A stretch of 64,000 nt of DNA from Verticillium longisporum (Eukaryota; Ascomycota; Sordariomycetes; Glomerellales; Plectosphaerellaceae): positions 6,689,011-6,753,010 of the forward strand of contig JAETXT010000002.1 in the NCBI GenBank assembly GCA_019188255.1, written 5' to 3'. Of this stretch, positions 43,735-57,900 are shown one piece after another (position 1 is the stretch's first letter; every line of letters begins with the position of its first letter). The notes beneath the pieces are model-generated. The model had not been told where the DNA came from, did no database searches, and saw only the letters and a list, made by a program, of their open reading frames with translations. The translations under genes and the position numbers were made by a program.

Positions 43735-44671
43735 GATCGCTCGCGGCGTTGACTAGGTAGGACGCCCTTGGAGGTCGGCTTTACGACGTCTGCAGCATGA
43801 TATTAGCAGGAGGCAATAAGAAGAGAGCCGGGGAACGCGTCATGCGCTCGAGTCGTCGGACGATGGGTGTCGAGCCTTCGAGACAAAGGACAGTGTTGAG
43901 GTGTAGGGTGTATGTAAGAGGCTTGGCAGGGCTGTACGCACTTGAGCCTCGCTGGCCTGGCCCATTGTTCGGATAAGAAGATCGGCGGATCGCCCATGCG
44001 AGCGGGGGATGCGATCGAGATGTTGAGCGGAAAGACACCACTGAGCAGGTCGCCGCAGCGCTTCGACGTTCGCGAGGGGGCCCAAGGGGTGGAGTTGGGG
44101 GAGTCAAGTTGGTTTCCCCACTGTCGCGGTTCCAGCTTCCCATGTCAAGTGTGGCCATCCATCCCTGAATCGGAGGGTGGGACAAGGCATTGGAGGGGCT
44201 TCATGCAGCTATGCGGTACATTGTGTGACAGGAGTGTAGGATAGGGGCATTTACCCGGTCATGCAATGGAGCAAGACGCCTATGACCGTGCCTGACGCGA
44301 CACAGGATAAGAGATAACGGTGGGACCATAGCGGACACCTAGCTTTGAGAAGCCATGTGTCGTCACCGGGTTGAGACGACAGGCAGCCGACCTCTCCAGT
44401 CAGTCATGACGGGCCACGAGCGCGTACGCTGTATAAACCCGCCTACACCTGCTTTCCCACTAGACACTGGCTTCGCGGTACTGTAACTTGCCCATGCGAC
44501 ATCACCGAACAAGCTCAAGTCGTCCTCGAGAGTCTCCTGAGTTGATTCCGTAACGGCGTCACATCAAGCATCAGCACTTCTTTTTTTGGTGGATTTAGAT
44601 CAGGCAACTTGGTCCACATTGAGGACAATTCCTGAGAACGCCCAGAATTTTCCCTGGCCAAACGAATACCG
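43735..44671. promoter_or_regulatory. divergent promoter region PAN3 / UBX2
   Basis: About 0.94 kb between two divergently transcribed starts. No specific element identified. Confidence 0.4.
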
Positions 44672-46279
44672 ATGGCGACGGGAGGAGATGTTGACTTGGG
44701 AGAGCTTTCTCCAAGCCAACAAGATGCCCTGCAGCAGTACATGCAGGTCACAGATCAAGAGGTCAAAGACGCCATACCACTCCTGCAACGGTCACAATGG
44801 AATGTCCAGGTACGGCCATGAACCAATCAACCAGGTATTCACGGACACTAACGAGACTCGTGACAGATTGCCATCGCAAAGTTCTTCGACGGCGAAGGGC
44901 CTGATCCTCTAGCCGAGGCTTTGGCTCAGCAAGAGCTCCCGCGGTCATCTGCAAGACTCGAAAACCTGCAGGAGAGCATGTACACATCAGCGGCCCAGCC
45001 GCCAAGACGCAACCCAGCCGACAGACTCGAACCGGCACCAAGGATCGTCCCAATGCCCAACACCATCCACAGGCCGCCGTTCCTCGTCGGACTCCTGCTG
45101 ACGCCCTTCAGCCTCGGGTGGGCTGTTGCCTCTCGACTCTTCCGCACTGTTTGGTACCTCTTCTCCTTCTTGCCGGCCTCAATTCGACCGCGAGGTTTGA
45201 CAAACGGATCGGCACCCGGCCTTCGGAACACCACGGGCCGCCGAATGCTGATGCCCCAAGATACGGCAGCCAGGTTCAAGCGCGAGTTTGAGGAAGAGTA
45301 CGGCAATAGTGAGCTCCCGTGGTTCGAAGGAGGCATTGCGCAAGCGCAAGATTTGGCAAAGAAGGACCTCAAGTTTCTGTGGGTTGTGTTGATGTCACCG
45401 GAGCACGACGATACAGAATCATTCACGCGCGAGACGCTCCTGGCACCGGAGGTCATCAGTTTCATCCGGGACCCGGCCAACAATATCATTCTGTGGGGCG
45501 GCAACATCCTCGACTCGGAGGCCTACCAAGCGGCGCAAGAGTACAACTGCACCAAATACCCCTTTTCAGCGCTGGTCTGCCTGACGCCCAAAGAGGGCAG
45601 CACGAGGATGAGCATCGTGAAGCGCCTCGTCGGCGCGATGCCGCCGACAGCCTACCTCTCTGAAGTGCAGAGTGCCATCAACAAGTACACGGCGGACCTG
45701 GCGGGCGTGCGTGCCGAAAGGACGGCGAGGGAAATGACGCAGAACCTGCGTCACGAGCAAGACTCGGCCTACGAGCGATCTCTTGCCAAGGACCGAGAGA
45801 GGGCTCGGCAGCGACGCGAGGCGGAGAAGGCTGCGGCAGAGGCGGTGCAGAGGGCGGAAGAGGAGGCCGCGGCGGCTACGCGGCTCGCAGCGCAGCGTGA
45901 TCAGTGGAGGCGCTGGCGGGCGGCGAGGATCGAGGCCGAGCCAGCCGCCGACGACAAGGAGGTGGTGCGCATCGCGCTCAAGATGCCCGAGTCGTCGGGC
46001 GCCGGGAGGCTCGTGAGACGGTTCCGCAAGGATACGTCCCTCGAGGCCCTCTACGCTTTCGTCGAGTGTTACGACCTGCTACAGGGAGAGCTGGACGAGA
46101 AGGCCGAGGAACCGGCGGACTACAAGCACAAGTTCGGCTTCAGCATTGCATCGATCATGCCGAGGGTGGTGTACGAAGCCAGCGAGGACATGACCATGGG
46201 AGAGAAGATAGGGCGGTCGGGCAATCTCATTGTGGAGGACGTCACCCCGCATGTCGACGAGTCAGATGGTGAAAGGTGA
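44672..46279 (+). CDS. UBX domain ERAD factor, UBX2/FAF2-like
   Basis: 516-aa membrane adaptor that recruits Cdc48/p97 to ER-associated degradation (and lipid-droplet) sites. Exons 44672-44809 and 44867-46279, intron 57 nt. Order: UBA domain (LSPSQQDALQQYMQVTD, EVKDAIPLLQRSQWNVQ then IAIAKFFDGEG), a hydrophobic hairpin (FLVGLLLTPFSLGWAVASRL, TVWYLFSFLPASI) for ER insertion, a UAS thioredoxin-like domain (DLKFLWVVLMSPEHDD, NIILWGGNILDSEAYQAA, YPFSALVCLTP), a charged coiled coil (about 265-345), and the C-terminal UBX domain (VVRIALKMPESSGAGRLVRR, LEALYAFVECYD, FGFSIASIMPR). The start at 44672 is set by the UBA domain. Order and length match the FAF2/Ubx2 family well. Confidence 0.92.
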
Positions 46280-48104
46280 TCAGGTGTGATGGTCAGTTTT
46301 TATCTTGATGTGGGGTTGGCAGACGAGTGCATGTCAAGACGGCGGCGTGGCCCTGCGCTGGGGAAGGCGGGCCTGGGCTGTAGGACAATGGGCCGTTATG
46401 GCAGCGTGATCACGGATGGGGGATGAATAGGCCACCGACCAGTTGGTCGCTACGAATAGATTCCTCCTCCTCCACTGCTCGCTCGTTTCAGATCGCACTT
46501 GTCGCGATAGTCTTGGGATGAAACATCGATTTGCCGCGGGGTTCTGCAGTTCGTGCGAAAGGACTCGGTTTCATAGTGTCCCGCCAACAGGCGCTAAGCG
46601 ACGTGATGCAGGAGACTGTCGGTCTGTCTGTCTCTGGCTCTGGCTCAAGGTGCAGCCTCGGAGAGACAGACAGAAAGAGACAAGTTCACAGGGCCCCAGC
46701 GGCGCACATGGCAGGCGAGCCGGCGGGATGAGGCATGTTGACGATGACGTCCGCGCATTGGCGAGGGGTGTATCACAAGCTTTCACCATGTTTGCGAGCG
46801 AGGGGCCGAGACCTCCAAGAGACGACGAAAGGGGCGGGTGCCTTGCTGATCGGGATTGTGGTACACACAGAAATGGCACAGGGGACCACCGCTCTGAGGC
46901 GGAGGCCTGTAGGACGATGAAAGCTCGACGTGGACGGAAGCCCGACGAAGACGCGTCGGTCCAACTGCCGACGTCGGCCGGCCTTTTTCGATCGACTGGA
47001 TGGGAGAAAATGGACAGTGTAGAGTAGATGGCGTGTCCTTTTTGCCGTCGTGGGTGCGGCAACCTGCTCGAGAGCTTGCGTGGATGAGGCTGTGCAGGCG
47101 CGTGGCAGATACTTGGCATGGGAGACGTCACTAAAGGACAGCCCCTCCGCTTGCTCTTCTCGAAAGCAGACGAGATGAGCGAGCGGGTAGCGCAGAACTC
47201 GTTCAGAAATTGGCCACGAGGACAGGGGGGCTAATGATTCAAGCTTCTGGTCATGGCGCGTGGGCGCGCGCAAGCAAGCAAGCAAGCAAAGAAATGCAGC
47301 TTGACAGGGCCCACGACAGCAAAGCCGCGAAAGATCGACCATGCTCAAGTGAATTGTGGAGTGAGCGTGCAAGGCCACAGGACCCTTATTGTTCCTAGTC
47401 TCCAGGAGTTTGGGGGGTGGCACATATCGCCAAGGTAGCTTGGACCCTGGTATAAAGGCAAGAAAAGGACCCCGGAAGCCAACTTGGTCGTCGTCGCACC
47501 ATCTCGTCTCCGTGCCTGCAAACGAATATACCGAGACCGATGCTGGTGCAGTTGCAGGTGCAGAAGCGAATGCGGCGCGACCACTGATAAAACCAAACAT
47601 CTTCGATACAGAGAGGCGCCATCAATCGTCGAGGGATACCAGAGGTCGGTAACAGGTACCGATCAAACCACAAGCTCTCTCGCGCGGCCCCCTCTCGCTC
47701 TCGGCTCACGAGCCCATGCTCCTTCGTCCCTCGCCCCTCCCCCCCAAGCAAGGCGACCAACCCCAAAGTACCCAGGCCCCGGCGTGACCCAACGCCAAAC
47801 GTGCAACTCGACTTGATACCCTTTCAGCATTGACTCCCATCATCCATCCACCCGAACTGGAACAGAGCACCCACCGACCGGCATCCCGAGACCTGGACCT
47901 GCATCTACAACTGCATTGCCTCAGCCGCGCGTCTCTCCAACGAACCAGAGCCCTATCCCGTTCCAAAGGCGACTGCCATTGAAAAGCCCAATACCGCTCG
48001 AAGCCGACCCATCCGCGTCATCCACCACCCCGCCGAGGCCGAATCTGAAGCGACCTGCGTCCACCCGAAACCCTCACCTCAACCTTTCCTCTGTGGTCGC
48101 AAGC
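46280..48104. other. intergenic, 1.8 kb
   Basis: 3' of the UBX2-like gene and 5' of the VHS-GAT gene. No domain recognised in any frame. The last 190 bp stay open in frame with the downstream start, so an N-terminal extension from 47916 cannot be excluded. Confidence 0.4.
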
Positions 48105-49763
48105 ATGAGATCCGTCAAGAAGGGACTCAGCGTCAACCGCATAGTTGGCACCCTCAAGCGGAGGACGGGAACAAGCTCAGCAGCCAACAACAGCAACAAC
48201 AACAACAACACCGGCAGCGGCAGCGGGCCTTCCAACGAGGCACCGACAACCCAAGGACTCGCCATCACAGACGATCTACAAGAAGACAGTCCCGAAGGAA
48301 TTGCTGTTCGCAATGTGGTATGCAGACCTCGGTTGCCGTCGTTGGGAAACTTATTTTCGCCCGTGCCTATCCACTGACGACCGAACAGAAAGCGTTCTGC
48401 GAGTCTGGAGGCCCAAACAGACAGGTATGTATCCATTGTCGTATTCCTCATTCCCGTCTGCGCCGGAACCACGTGTGCTGACAGGCGCGCCACCAGGGGG
48501 ACGAGGTTCTCTTCCTCCCGCCCATCGTCGATGCCGCCGAATCCTCTCCGACCGCCGCGACGCAATGCGCCCGCTACGTCCGCAAGTATCTGACGGACAA
48601 GTACTCACCGAAGGCCTCATGGCAGTACAACGCCGTCATGCTGATCCGCATCCTGGCCGACAACCCCGGTCGCAGCTTCACCCGTAACTTTGACTTTAAG
48701 TTCTGCAACGTCGTCAAGGATGTACTGAGAAACGGCCGCGACCCGAGCGTGCGCCAGATCCTCATGGAGACCTTGGACGATTTCGAGCAGACCAGGACCA
48801 ACGATGAGGGCGTCAAGGACCTGGTCTACATGTGGAAGAAGGAGAAGGAGCGTGCCTTCCAGCGCGGAGAGAGAAACTTCAGGGTATGTTCAGTGCCGAT
48901 TCCTCCTCTCGACACTACGCGACCCCAGCTGACACCTGCAGTATCCCCAAGGCGCGCATTCTGCCCCGCAGATGACGGCATCACAGTACAACGACGGCGG
49001 TCACAACTCCAACTACTTTGCGAGGAGTCACTCGAACAGAAGGCTGCCGGGCCCGGCTGAGCTCGCGAGCCGCCTCGAAGAAGCCCGGAGTTCCGCCAAG
49101 CTCCTTTCGCAAGTCGTCAACAACACCCCGCCACAGGAACTTCTCAACAACGACCTCGTGAAGGAGTTTGCCGACCGCTGCCAGAGCGCGACGCGCAGCA
49201 TACAGCTCTACATGCTCGCCGAGGACCCCGCTCCTGACAACGACACGATGGAGAGCCTGATCGACGCCAACGAGCAGCTTCAGACTGCCCTCAACCAACA
49301 CCAACGAGGCGTCCTCAACGCGCGGAAGCAGCTCGGCCTCAACAGCACCCCGAGCCACAACCAGCAGAACACGTTCTCTGCCGAGATGACCAACGGCCAG
49401 CCACCCGTTCTCCCCCTCGACACCCGTCCTCAGCAGCACGAGCAGCAGTGGCTGCCCTCTCAACCGACCTCGGCGCCTCAGCAGCCATCCCGCAAACCCG
49501 TCGGCGGCACCAACGAGAACAGCAACGGCGACTTTGCGCCACCGGCGGGGCCCCCGCCTGGTCTGCCTCCGAAGGACAGAACGTTTGAGTCTGGTGGTGG
49601 TGACCCCTTCCAGGACCCCGCGCCCGCGCCGCCGGTCCCGGGCTTCAATCCGACGCAGAGCTACGTCGGCCGGCAGGACAGCGCCGTCGGACATACGACG
49701 ATGCATGGCGCGCAGGGCAGCCGGAACACGCGGGATGACGATGACATTTATGACTCGAGGTAA
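48105..49763 (+). CDS. VHS-GAT domain trafficking adaptor
   Basis: 489-aa endosomal/Golgi ubiquitin-sorting adaptor with a VHS/ENTH-like helical domain (SPEGIAVRNV, KAFCESGGPNRQARHQGDEV, WQYNAVMLIRILADNPGRSF, VRQILMETLDDFEQ, DLVYMWKKEKERAF) and a GAT domain (ELASRLEEARSSAKLLSQVV, NDLVKEFADRCQSATRSIQL, DTMESLIDANEQLQTALNQH). A Q/P-rich tail follows, with PPAGPPPGLPPKD and DPFQDPAP. Four exons: 48105-48317, 48389-48424, 48485-48883, 48942-49763. Exon 2 is only 36 nt (12 codons). Exons sum to 490 codons. Resembles fungal GGA/TOM1-like or LSB5-like proteins; it lacks a visible GAE domain. Start chosen at MRSVKKGLSV; an earlier in-frame ATG is at 47916. Confidence 0.85.
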
Positions 49764-51440
49764 TCTACGCATCGTCCGTCCGACGATCTCAGTGTAGGAG
49801 ACCCCGGAGTCGGTCCAGGGCGGGTTGGTTCCCACAGGCTCCGTCTACAACGCCATGTGCTCTGCCTTTTATTTTTTCCGACATGTCTCTCTGTGATCGT
49901 CTCCGGCTGCCCTTCTTGTCATCGCGACCAGCCTGACCCAGGGCAGCAGACGACCAGATGCGAAGGGGATGAGGCGGACATCCGGATGGGGATGTGCTCT
50001 TTCCGGCTAAAGAATAATGGAGAAGGAAATGAAGGCGAGATGGCGTTGGCTCTTTTCATATTTGGTGTTCTGTTCCACATTCGCAGGCCCTTTAGGCAGA
50101 TGAAGCAAGCATTCTGATTCAGCAAAACGGAGGCATCCCCCCGTCAACGCTAGGCTGAGCCGCCCTTCGTGCGATTCATGTCCGCCGTGATTTGTCCACT
50201 CGCTGCAGTCGTGATTTCTCTGTGCTCGTTTTTTCCCGCTCGTGGATCTCTGTGCGCGTGGGACGCAGCATACATGTCCTCGCAAGGGCTGCCAAAGTCG
50301 GACATCGACGACGGTATAGGGGAGCAAGAATGGTATGTCCGGCTGGGATGCAAGATGGACGCGACTGGTGTTACAGGGTTACGGAAGCCGGTTGCTCATG
50401 CCATGTTACTTCCGCGACGTTTTTGTTACTGAAGAACAGAGAATACCGGTCGCTCTATGCGATGGTCTTCTCCAAGTTCCTCACCCTGTGCCGCCGTGTA
50501 GGGAAACAGTCAGGCATGAGGCAAAGGGCATCACCCGTAGACATCTTGACGCAGCTCTGATCTCCATCTACACAGGACATGCGTGGCCCAAGTAGAAAAC
50601 GCGGCACTTAAATCGCCTTTGGATCGGCTCGAACTCATCACGGGCATCATGTCGTCCTTTTGCATCAAGACGCCATCGATTGAGTTCCAAGCTGCACATG
50701 CAGCCTTAGATTAAGTGCCGTTAAATAACCAAGGCCAAGGGACCGACCACGTCCCATGCAGACACGTCTTTCGGGCGGCCACGGCGGCTGCCAGCAATGG
50801 CCCTTGACCCCACCCCCCAAGCCCACTCCGAGATCTGGTTTCCGGCCCCAACCTGTCCTGTCGTTGGTTAGTGTCCCCCGTGGCTTGCAAATCAGCACGG
50901 CCTTCAAGGGTGACTATGGGGGGCGGGGCTCGTAGATGCTTTAGTTGAGACAGGCCTGCAGTTGTTAACTCGTCTTGGTGCGGAGTCGTCCGTGAGGGGC
51001 CGATTGGGGGTGTTTTGAGGGGTAGCTGTGGCCGTTGAAGGAATTTTGAGTAGGACAAGTGGCCTAGTCGATATGAGCAATGACAAGCACAGAAATCATG
51101 CAGATGCTCTTTGGCGTTTAGCGGACACGAATTACGCAGTGGCTAACTCGACGTAGTACCTGGTCATGATACGGCTCATCAAATCAAGGCTCGACTGCCA
51201 AATGATGTGGCCAAGAGTCAGGGCCGCTTTCCTACAATGTTGGGACCGTGACGATTTCTACCCCATCTCAGCTTCATCGCCTCGAGGGTACGTCAATCTG
51301 GAACTTTTACGAGCTGGCTCTGAAGGCCTCACAAGCAGACTGGCAATCAAATGGGTGATGCACCTTGGAGGTAGTCAACTAGCGAACTCGGATTCGGATG
51401 GCCTGCTGAAAAGGACGGGTTCTCGGTTTTACTACTATCT
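49764..51440. other. intergenic up to the AT-rich block
   Basis: 1.7 kb of normal composition with CA and TG at usual frequency and no recognisable gene. It ends abruptly at about 51440, where the RIP block starts. Confidence 0.4.
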
Positions 51441-51546
51441 ATAGTATATATCTAATTAGATTAGCGCCCTTACTACTCTTACTTAGGCTTAGCTTAGGCT
51501 AAGCTTAGTTATACCTAACTTAAGGCGAATTATATAATATATATAT

Positions 51547-52367
51547 ATTAATCTAGGTTCTAGGTAATAACTGAAGGTAATATTATCTTAATAGATAAAG
51601 GGATTATTAAGAGATAAATAAATAAAGGAATATAAGGGGACGAGAGATATAAAAGTAGCTGTATCTCGAGGAGGAGATATCGGATAAAAGAGCGGATTGA
51701 AGATCTTAATAGCCTTAGTTTTTAGCTATTTAATAGTATATTTATTAGTAAGAATAGAAATAAATATTATTAAGGTAATATAAAGTAAATACTTAGATTA
51801 ACCTTAAAATAAATAAAGCTTATCTAGAAGAGTATCCGTTTATAATAATTAAGAGTATTAGAATTAGATAAGGAATATTATTAGATAAGAAGGGACGAAG
51901 AGGGAATAATTTCTTCTAGAAAGAAGATATATTAAACTTATTAAAACCTTAAAAGTTAAAGTGGGGGAATTACTCTATATTTAATAGAATAACCTTTAAA
52001 GGCTAAGCGTAGACTAGATATATAGACTACCTTCAGATCTATAGGGAAGTAGAGTCGGTTCTATTCTAGCTTATAAGCTAAATTAATAAAAGATAAGAGA
52101 AATTAAATAATTATTATTATTTAATAACTCTATAGAATCGTAAAGATATTAGAGTATTATATAGCTTTACTTTTTCTCTTTTTTATAAGATAGATATTAA
52201 TATAGTTTAGCTTTTCTTTTAATTATTAGAAGAGTTATAAAACCCTATCTCTTATACCCCTTTATAAAGTAATATATATATAGTTATATAGATATATTAA
52301 CTTATAGTAAATTAAATAGGTAGATAGAGGAAAGAATATAAAACCTTATAATATTTTTTAAATAGGG
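51547..52367. repeat. long direct repeat A, copy 1
   Basis: Starts TCTAGGTTCTAGG and matches 63193-64000 in the same orientation; for example GATCTATAGGGAAGTAGAG occurs in both. Probably an LTR or 3' end of a copia family element whose RNase H part follows on the minus strand. Confidence 0.8.
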
Positions 52368-52759
52368 AAAGAATTATACCCTATAATATAGAAAATAAAT
52401 AGAAACTATATATTATATTATTATAGGAAGATTAATTAGATAAAAAGCCTATTAGTATTTAATTTTAAGTATTTAATTATAGTTAGGCTATTTATAGCCT
52501 AGAAATTTAATATTTAAACTATCTACTTATATATATCTATATAGAATATTATATATAAATTTATCTAAGCCTTTAGTAAGAATATCTAAAATATTATATT
52601 AAATATATATATAAAAAAGCTATATTTTATTATATTTTAATAGATTTTAAAAATAGTAAAGTTATTTATCTATATATTTAACCCTTTTATAAAATTTAAG
52701 GTTTTTAATTATTTTCTTAGTGCTTTAATTATCTATTAATAAAGTAAGTATTTTAAATT

Positions 52760-53154
52760 AATTTAAACCTAGGCTTTTAGAAGATTTAGAAGATACTAAG
52801 AATATATATATAGTTTCTTTAAAGGCCTTATATAGAGCTATATAATTAGCTTTATAAGTAGATAAAGCTATTACTTTTTATTTAGCTAATACCTAGCTTA
52901 TAGGGTTATTTATTCCTAAATAGAAAATATATCTAGAAGTAGAAGTCCTATCTTCTATTATATTACTTTAACTAGAATTACTAAACTCTATTATATTTAA
53001 AGGTTTATTATAAATATATATTAGACCTATATCTAGATATTTATTTAAATAAGCTTATATTCTATTTAAAGTAATAAAATGCTCTTTAAAAGGGTTATTT
53101 ATATATCTAGAATATCTAATTACTAAATAGGTAATATCTAGTCTACTATATAAA
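52760..53154 (-). mobile_element. Ty1/copia pol 3' fragment (RT end and RNase H), RIP-dead
   Basis: On the minus strand one frame reads SRLDITYLVIRYSRYINN, PFKEHFITLNRI, stop, AYLNKYLDIGLIY, then EFSNSS, stop, SNIIEDRTSTSRYIFYLG, INNPISWVLAK, stop, KVIALSTYKANYIALYKAFK. This follows the copia pattern TRPDI.YAV..LSRY...P..EH....KR..RYL and the RNase H block ALST.EAEYIAL. Stops are TAA or TAG. The fragment ends abruptly at 53154, where an LTR-like repeat begins, as expected if a later insertion cut the element. Confidence 0.82.
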
Positions 53155-53450
53155 GCTAAATATTAAACTAATATTAGGGGATTACCTAGGTTAGTAATTA
53201 CTATATAGGATTTACTAATATAGTAATTACTAGGGCTAGGATTTATAGTTCTTAAGACTATATAACTTTTAGCGTATATAATTAGTAAATTAAATAGGTA
53301 TATCTAATTTATATAGATAGTAATAATTTAGAGAGATAGTATTATAAATTATTATAAATCTTATATTATTAATTCTATTTATTTAAAGCTCTTAAATATA
53401 GCTAAAATAATAAGTTAAGGTTTATATAAATAATAAAGCCCTCTTAATAC
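53155..53450 (+). repeat. LTR-like repeat B, copy 1
   Basis: About 296 bp starting near GCTAAATATTAAACTAATAT and ending near AAAGCCCTCTTA. Related copies at 60375-60671 (same orientation) and 62126-62420 (inverted). Confidence 0.78.
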
Positions 53451-54999
53451 TAATTAGTATTTCGTTTAATATAATATAGAATAATTAGAGCTAGAGAAGT
53501 TAGGATCGATCCTATAAATAGTAAATTTATTATATATAAGCTTATCGATTATACTTTATAAGTAATCGTAAGAGTACTATTTACTTTAAGTATTTTAGGA
53601 CTCTTATAAGAGCTTAATATTAAGGAAATCCCTTATTATATAATTTATAAGAGTACTATCTACTTCGAGTATCTTAGGACTCTTATATTTAAGATTACTA
53701 TCTAGGCTATATTATTAGTTATTAACCCCGATAAATAAAGCTCTATAGAATAATTAATTAATTATAATAGAGCTTTAATAAAATTAATAATAATAAGCTC
53801 CTTAGATTATAATAATAGCTCTATAATAGAGCTAGAGAGTATTAAAAAGATATAATAGGAGTTTAATAATATTCTAGAAGAACTTAATATATTATATTTA
53901 ATATAGAAGGTTAAAAAGGGTCTTAATATTAACTTTATCGTTAATAGAATAGAATTATAATTCCTTAGATTATTAGATTTAATATCTATAGATCTTAAAA
54001 GTATTAAGATCTTTAAAATAATAAATATATATAGAATTATAAAAGGAGTTTATTTCTTTAAAATATTTATTAAAGACTTCTAGGGTTAGATTAAAGAGGA
54101 CTTCGATTTCTATAATTTAATAATTACTCGAATACTAAAGGTATATTTAATAGATTATAAGATCCTTCTTCCTAGAATAATAAATATTAAAACGTTAAAG
54201 AGATTAATTTTAATACTTTTATAAGAAGAGATATTTAATATAATAGAATCGATTATTATTAATTAGAATTTAATATTATAAAGAATAGAAGAATATAGAT
54301 ATTAATAAAACGATAAATAATAACTTATAAGGAATACTTAGCTATCCTAAATCCGAAAACTATAAATAGGGAGGATAGATCCCTAATAGCCCTTAATTCT
54401 AGGGTTATCTAATTAATAGAATAAGTAATCTAATTAATAAAAGATTATACTTTAATTATAAAGAAATAAGATTTTATTTCTAAATAGTATTTAGAACCTA
54501 TTAGCTTAATATTATATTCTATTATTATATAAATTAGTAAATTTACTAATTAATAGAATAGTAATTAAGTAATTTATATTATTTTAGAATAAAGAAAGTA
54601 ATTATTCTAAAGTAATTTATAATATCTTTAATAATAAAATATATATCTTCATAAATATTTATAAACTATTATAAATTTACTATATATAGCTCTATATATT
54701 CTTCTTTAATATATTTTTAAAGTATATATAAACTTTCTTCCTAGAATATATAAATTAGAATATAGGACTCTATTAAATATACTTAGTAATTAAATAATAA
54801 TTTAATTTAGAGATTAATAAAGTATAATATTATATAGATTAAAGCTTAATACTATTCTACTTTATAATAATAGAAGCTAATAATATAGGAAAGCTATAAA
54901 TAGAAGTTCTCTAGATCCTTCTAGATAAGCTTTAATAGTATTAAAGAGTATTTAGCCCTATATTTAAAGAAGAGACTTATTTTTATATAAATACTTTAA

Positions 55000-57900
55000 G
55001 AGTAATTTAAAGTATCCTAGAGCTAAAGATTATATTAATAAAGCTAGAATAATCTTTTAATATATTATCTATATAGCTTAAGAATATATTAAAAGTAGAG
55101 GAGAATATTAGAATATTTAAATACTTCTATATTAATAGATATTATAGGAGTAGATATTATTAAATTAATAGAAAGGGAGATTATAGAGAGTAATCGATAT
55201 ATAGAATTAACGATTATTAAATTACTAGAATTTATAAATATTAGATATATTCTAAATTAGATTATAGATCGATAAAGTATTCTCTTAAAGAATAATAATA
55301 TTTAAAAGAGTAATAGAAACGTATATAGGAAGTATATAAGGATTAATAGAAGGGATATTATTAATTTCTAATAATAATAGAATTTATTAAAAGCTCGGAA
55401 TTAGATAATCCTATTTCTAATAAGCTAGGAATAGATAATATTTATAAATCTAATCCTAAGAGCGAATTAATAAATACCTATATTATATACTTCCTAGTAA
55501 ATAAGTTATTCTAATATAGAATTAAAGGGAATAATCCGAAGGCTAAAATAATAGCTTTAATAGAATAGCTCTTTATTTAGTATTAGATTAATAATACTTC
55601 TATATAATATAGTATTATCTTTAATATAAATATAATATTAATTTCTATAATAGGAGCTTTATAAATAAAGGCTTTAATAACTTTAATATTAAGCTTAATA
55701 ATTAGTAAATAGGGAATAAGGGCTAGAATAAGATTTAGAATAGGAAATCCTATTTCTATAATAGAGGAGATTATTATTCTAATATTAATTAAGAGAATTA
55801 TATTCTATATTATCCTAATAAATACCCTATTCCTACTTTATATTAAGGATATAAACGATCTTAGAATCTATTTAGATAATATATATAATAAGCTAATAAA
55901 GTATATTAAGGAGATCTAGGAGTATATACTTATTTTCTATAAATAGAGCTATTTATAGTCCTTCCTAGATACGAAGACCTATATTAGCTCTAGGGTTATA
56001 TATATAATAACGATAGAGAGCGATAATATAGTATTTCTAATAGAAATAGAGCTCTAATATATTTATAAATAGTTTAATTACTTATTTATAAAGAAGCTAT
56101 AGAACCTATTCTAGAGAATAGATTATAATATAAATCGGGATATTCTAGAGCTAATAAATTACTTCTATTATTATTATTAGATTAAAGGGAAATCTCTATA
56201 ATACTATAAGTTTACTTTAAAATTAAATATCGATTTTAATTATAAGATTTTAATTAATATTATATATTTAGAAAGAAAGCCTATTCTTTATATAATTAAT
56301 ATAAATAACGTATAGGATTTTAATCTATAACTTTTATTTCTTAATTCTATAGTTTATATAATATAGGAAGCTCTTAAAAGGTATTAATTAAATATATACT
56401 TTAAGCTTCTAGATTCTATAATTATTAATACTAGAATAAACTTTACTTCTATAGAGTTTAAAGTAGAGGTATACCTCCTAAGTATAACCTACTATTAGAT
56501 CCCTATAGAGGCCTATTAATTAATTAATAAGGTTAAGAGCTATTATAAGCCGATATATAGAGTATATAAGATCTTAAAGGTAGAGTCTCGTAATACGAGC
56601 CTAGAATCGTTACTTTAAAGAGCTATAAAGGTAAAAATAATATTATTAAGCTTAATAGATTAATATATATATTATTTATATTTAGAATAATACCTAGGAT
56701 TATTATTAATTTAGTATTTATTATAGTTTAAATATAATATATTAAAGTAATTAATAAAGTAATAATAGAGCTTTAATAAATAATCGCTAAATAGAAAGTT
56801 AATAATACTCTTAATATTTATAATAGATTAGATATTAAGTAATTATTATTAAGATTACTAGAGCTAGGAAGTAATATTCTTATATTCTAAGAATAGGAGA
56901 AATAGATTAATCTTTATAAAGTTATATCGATTTCTAATATAGTAATTATAATCGAAATAATTAATAGCTTAATAGAGTTTAGAGGAATATATATTAAGCT
57001 ATATAATAGATTAATAGATTAATAGATTAGGGAGATAATATTAGTTCGAACTCTAGAGACCCTAGAACTATTTAAGTACTTAGAGCTAATTCTATTATAA
57101 TAATATAGGAGACTTAGAAAGTTAATAAATACTATAAATCTATTATAAATAGCTTTTATAGATTATAAAAGTAATATAATTAGGACTTTATAGATTAAGC
57201 GCTAATTTATTATTAAAAAGGAATAATAGGGGTACGATTTAGCTATTTAATTATATAATAAAGGTAGAATAATAATCCTTAAGAAACTATTTAAATAATC
57301 CAATTAAGAGGAAATAGATTTACTCCTAGTAATTAGAGTAATCGTACTAATTAGGAGATCCGTATTTCCTAGTATTAAGATCTTTAAATACTAGCTTATA
57401 AGAAAGGTAAAAGGCCTCCTTTAAGCCCTATATAAGAAATTAAGATTAATAATTTAAGGATATAGTAATTAGGAGAAGATAACCCTATTAATATAATCGT
57501 TTATAATTATATACTATAATTAATAATTAATCCTAATAATTACTTTAATATTATAATAATATAGCTATTAATTAATACTCTATAATATTAATTAAGCTTA
57601 TATTTAGAGTATTATAGATCTATTATATAACGTTCTCCTATATATTCCTAAGGAGCTATAATATAGATACTTAGAAGGAATTATCTTCTATATTATAAAG
57701 CTATTCTATAATATTATAGAATTAGGTCTCTATTAGTTTATAATTTATTAATATTATTATAGAGAGTATTTAAATGCTATTCTAATAGGCTATAATCTAT
57801 ATTTACTCTTAACTAGAGCTAGAGAGAGCTTTAAGCTAATTAGGATATAGATTAACGATACCCTTAACCTCGGAGAGCCTATATTTATATAAAAGGAATA

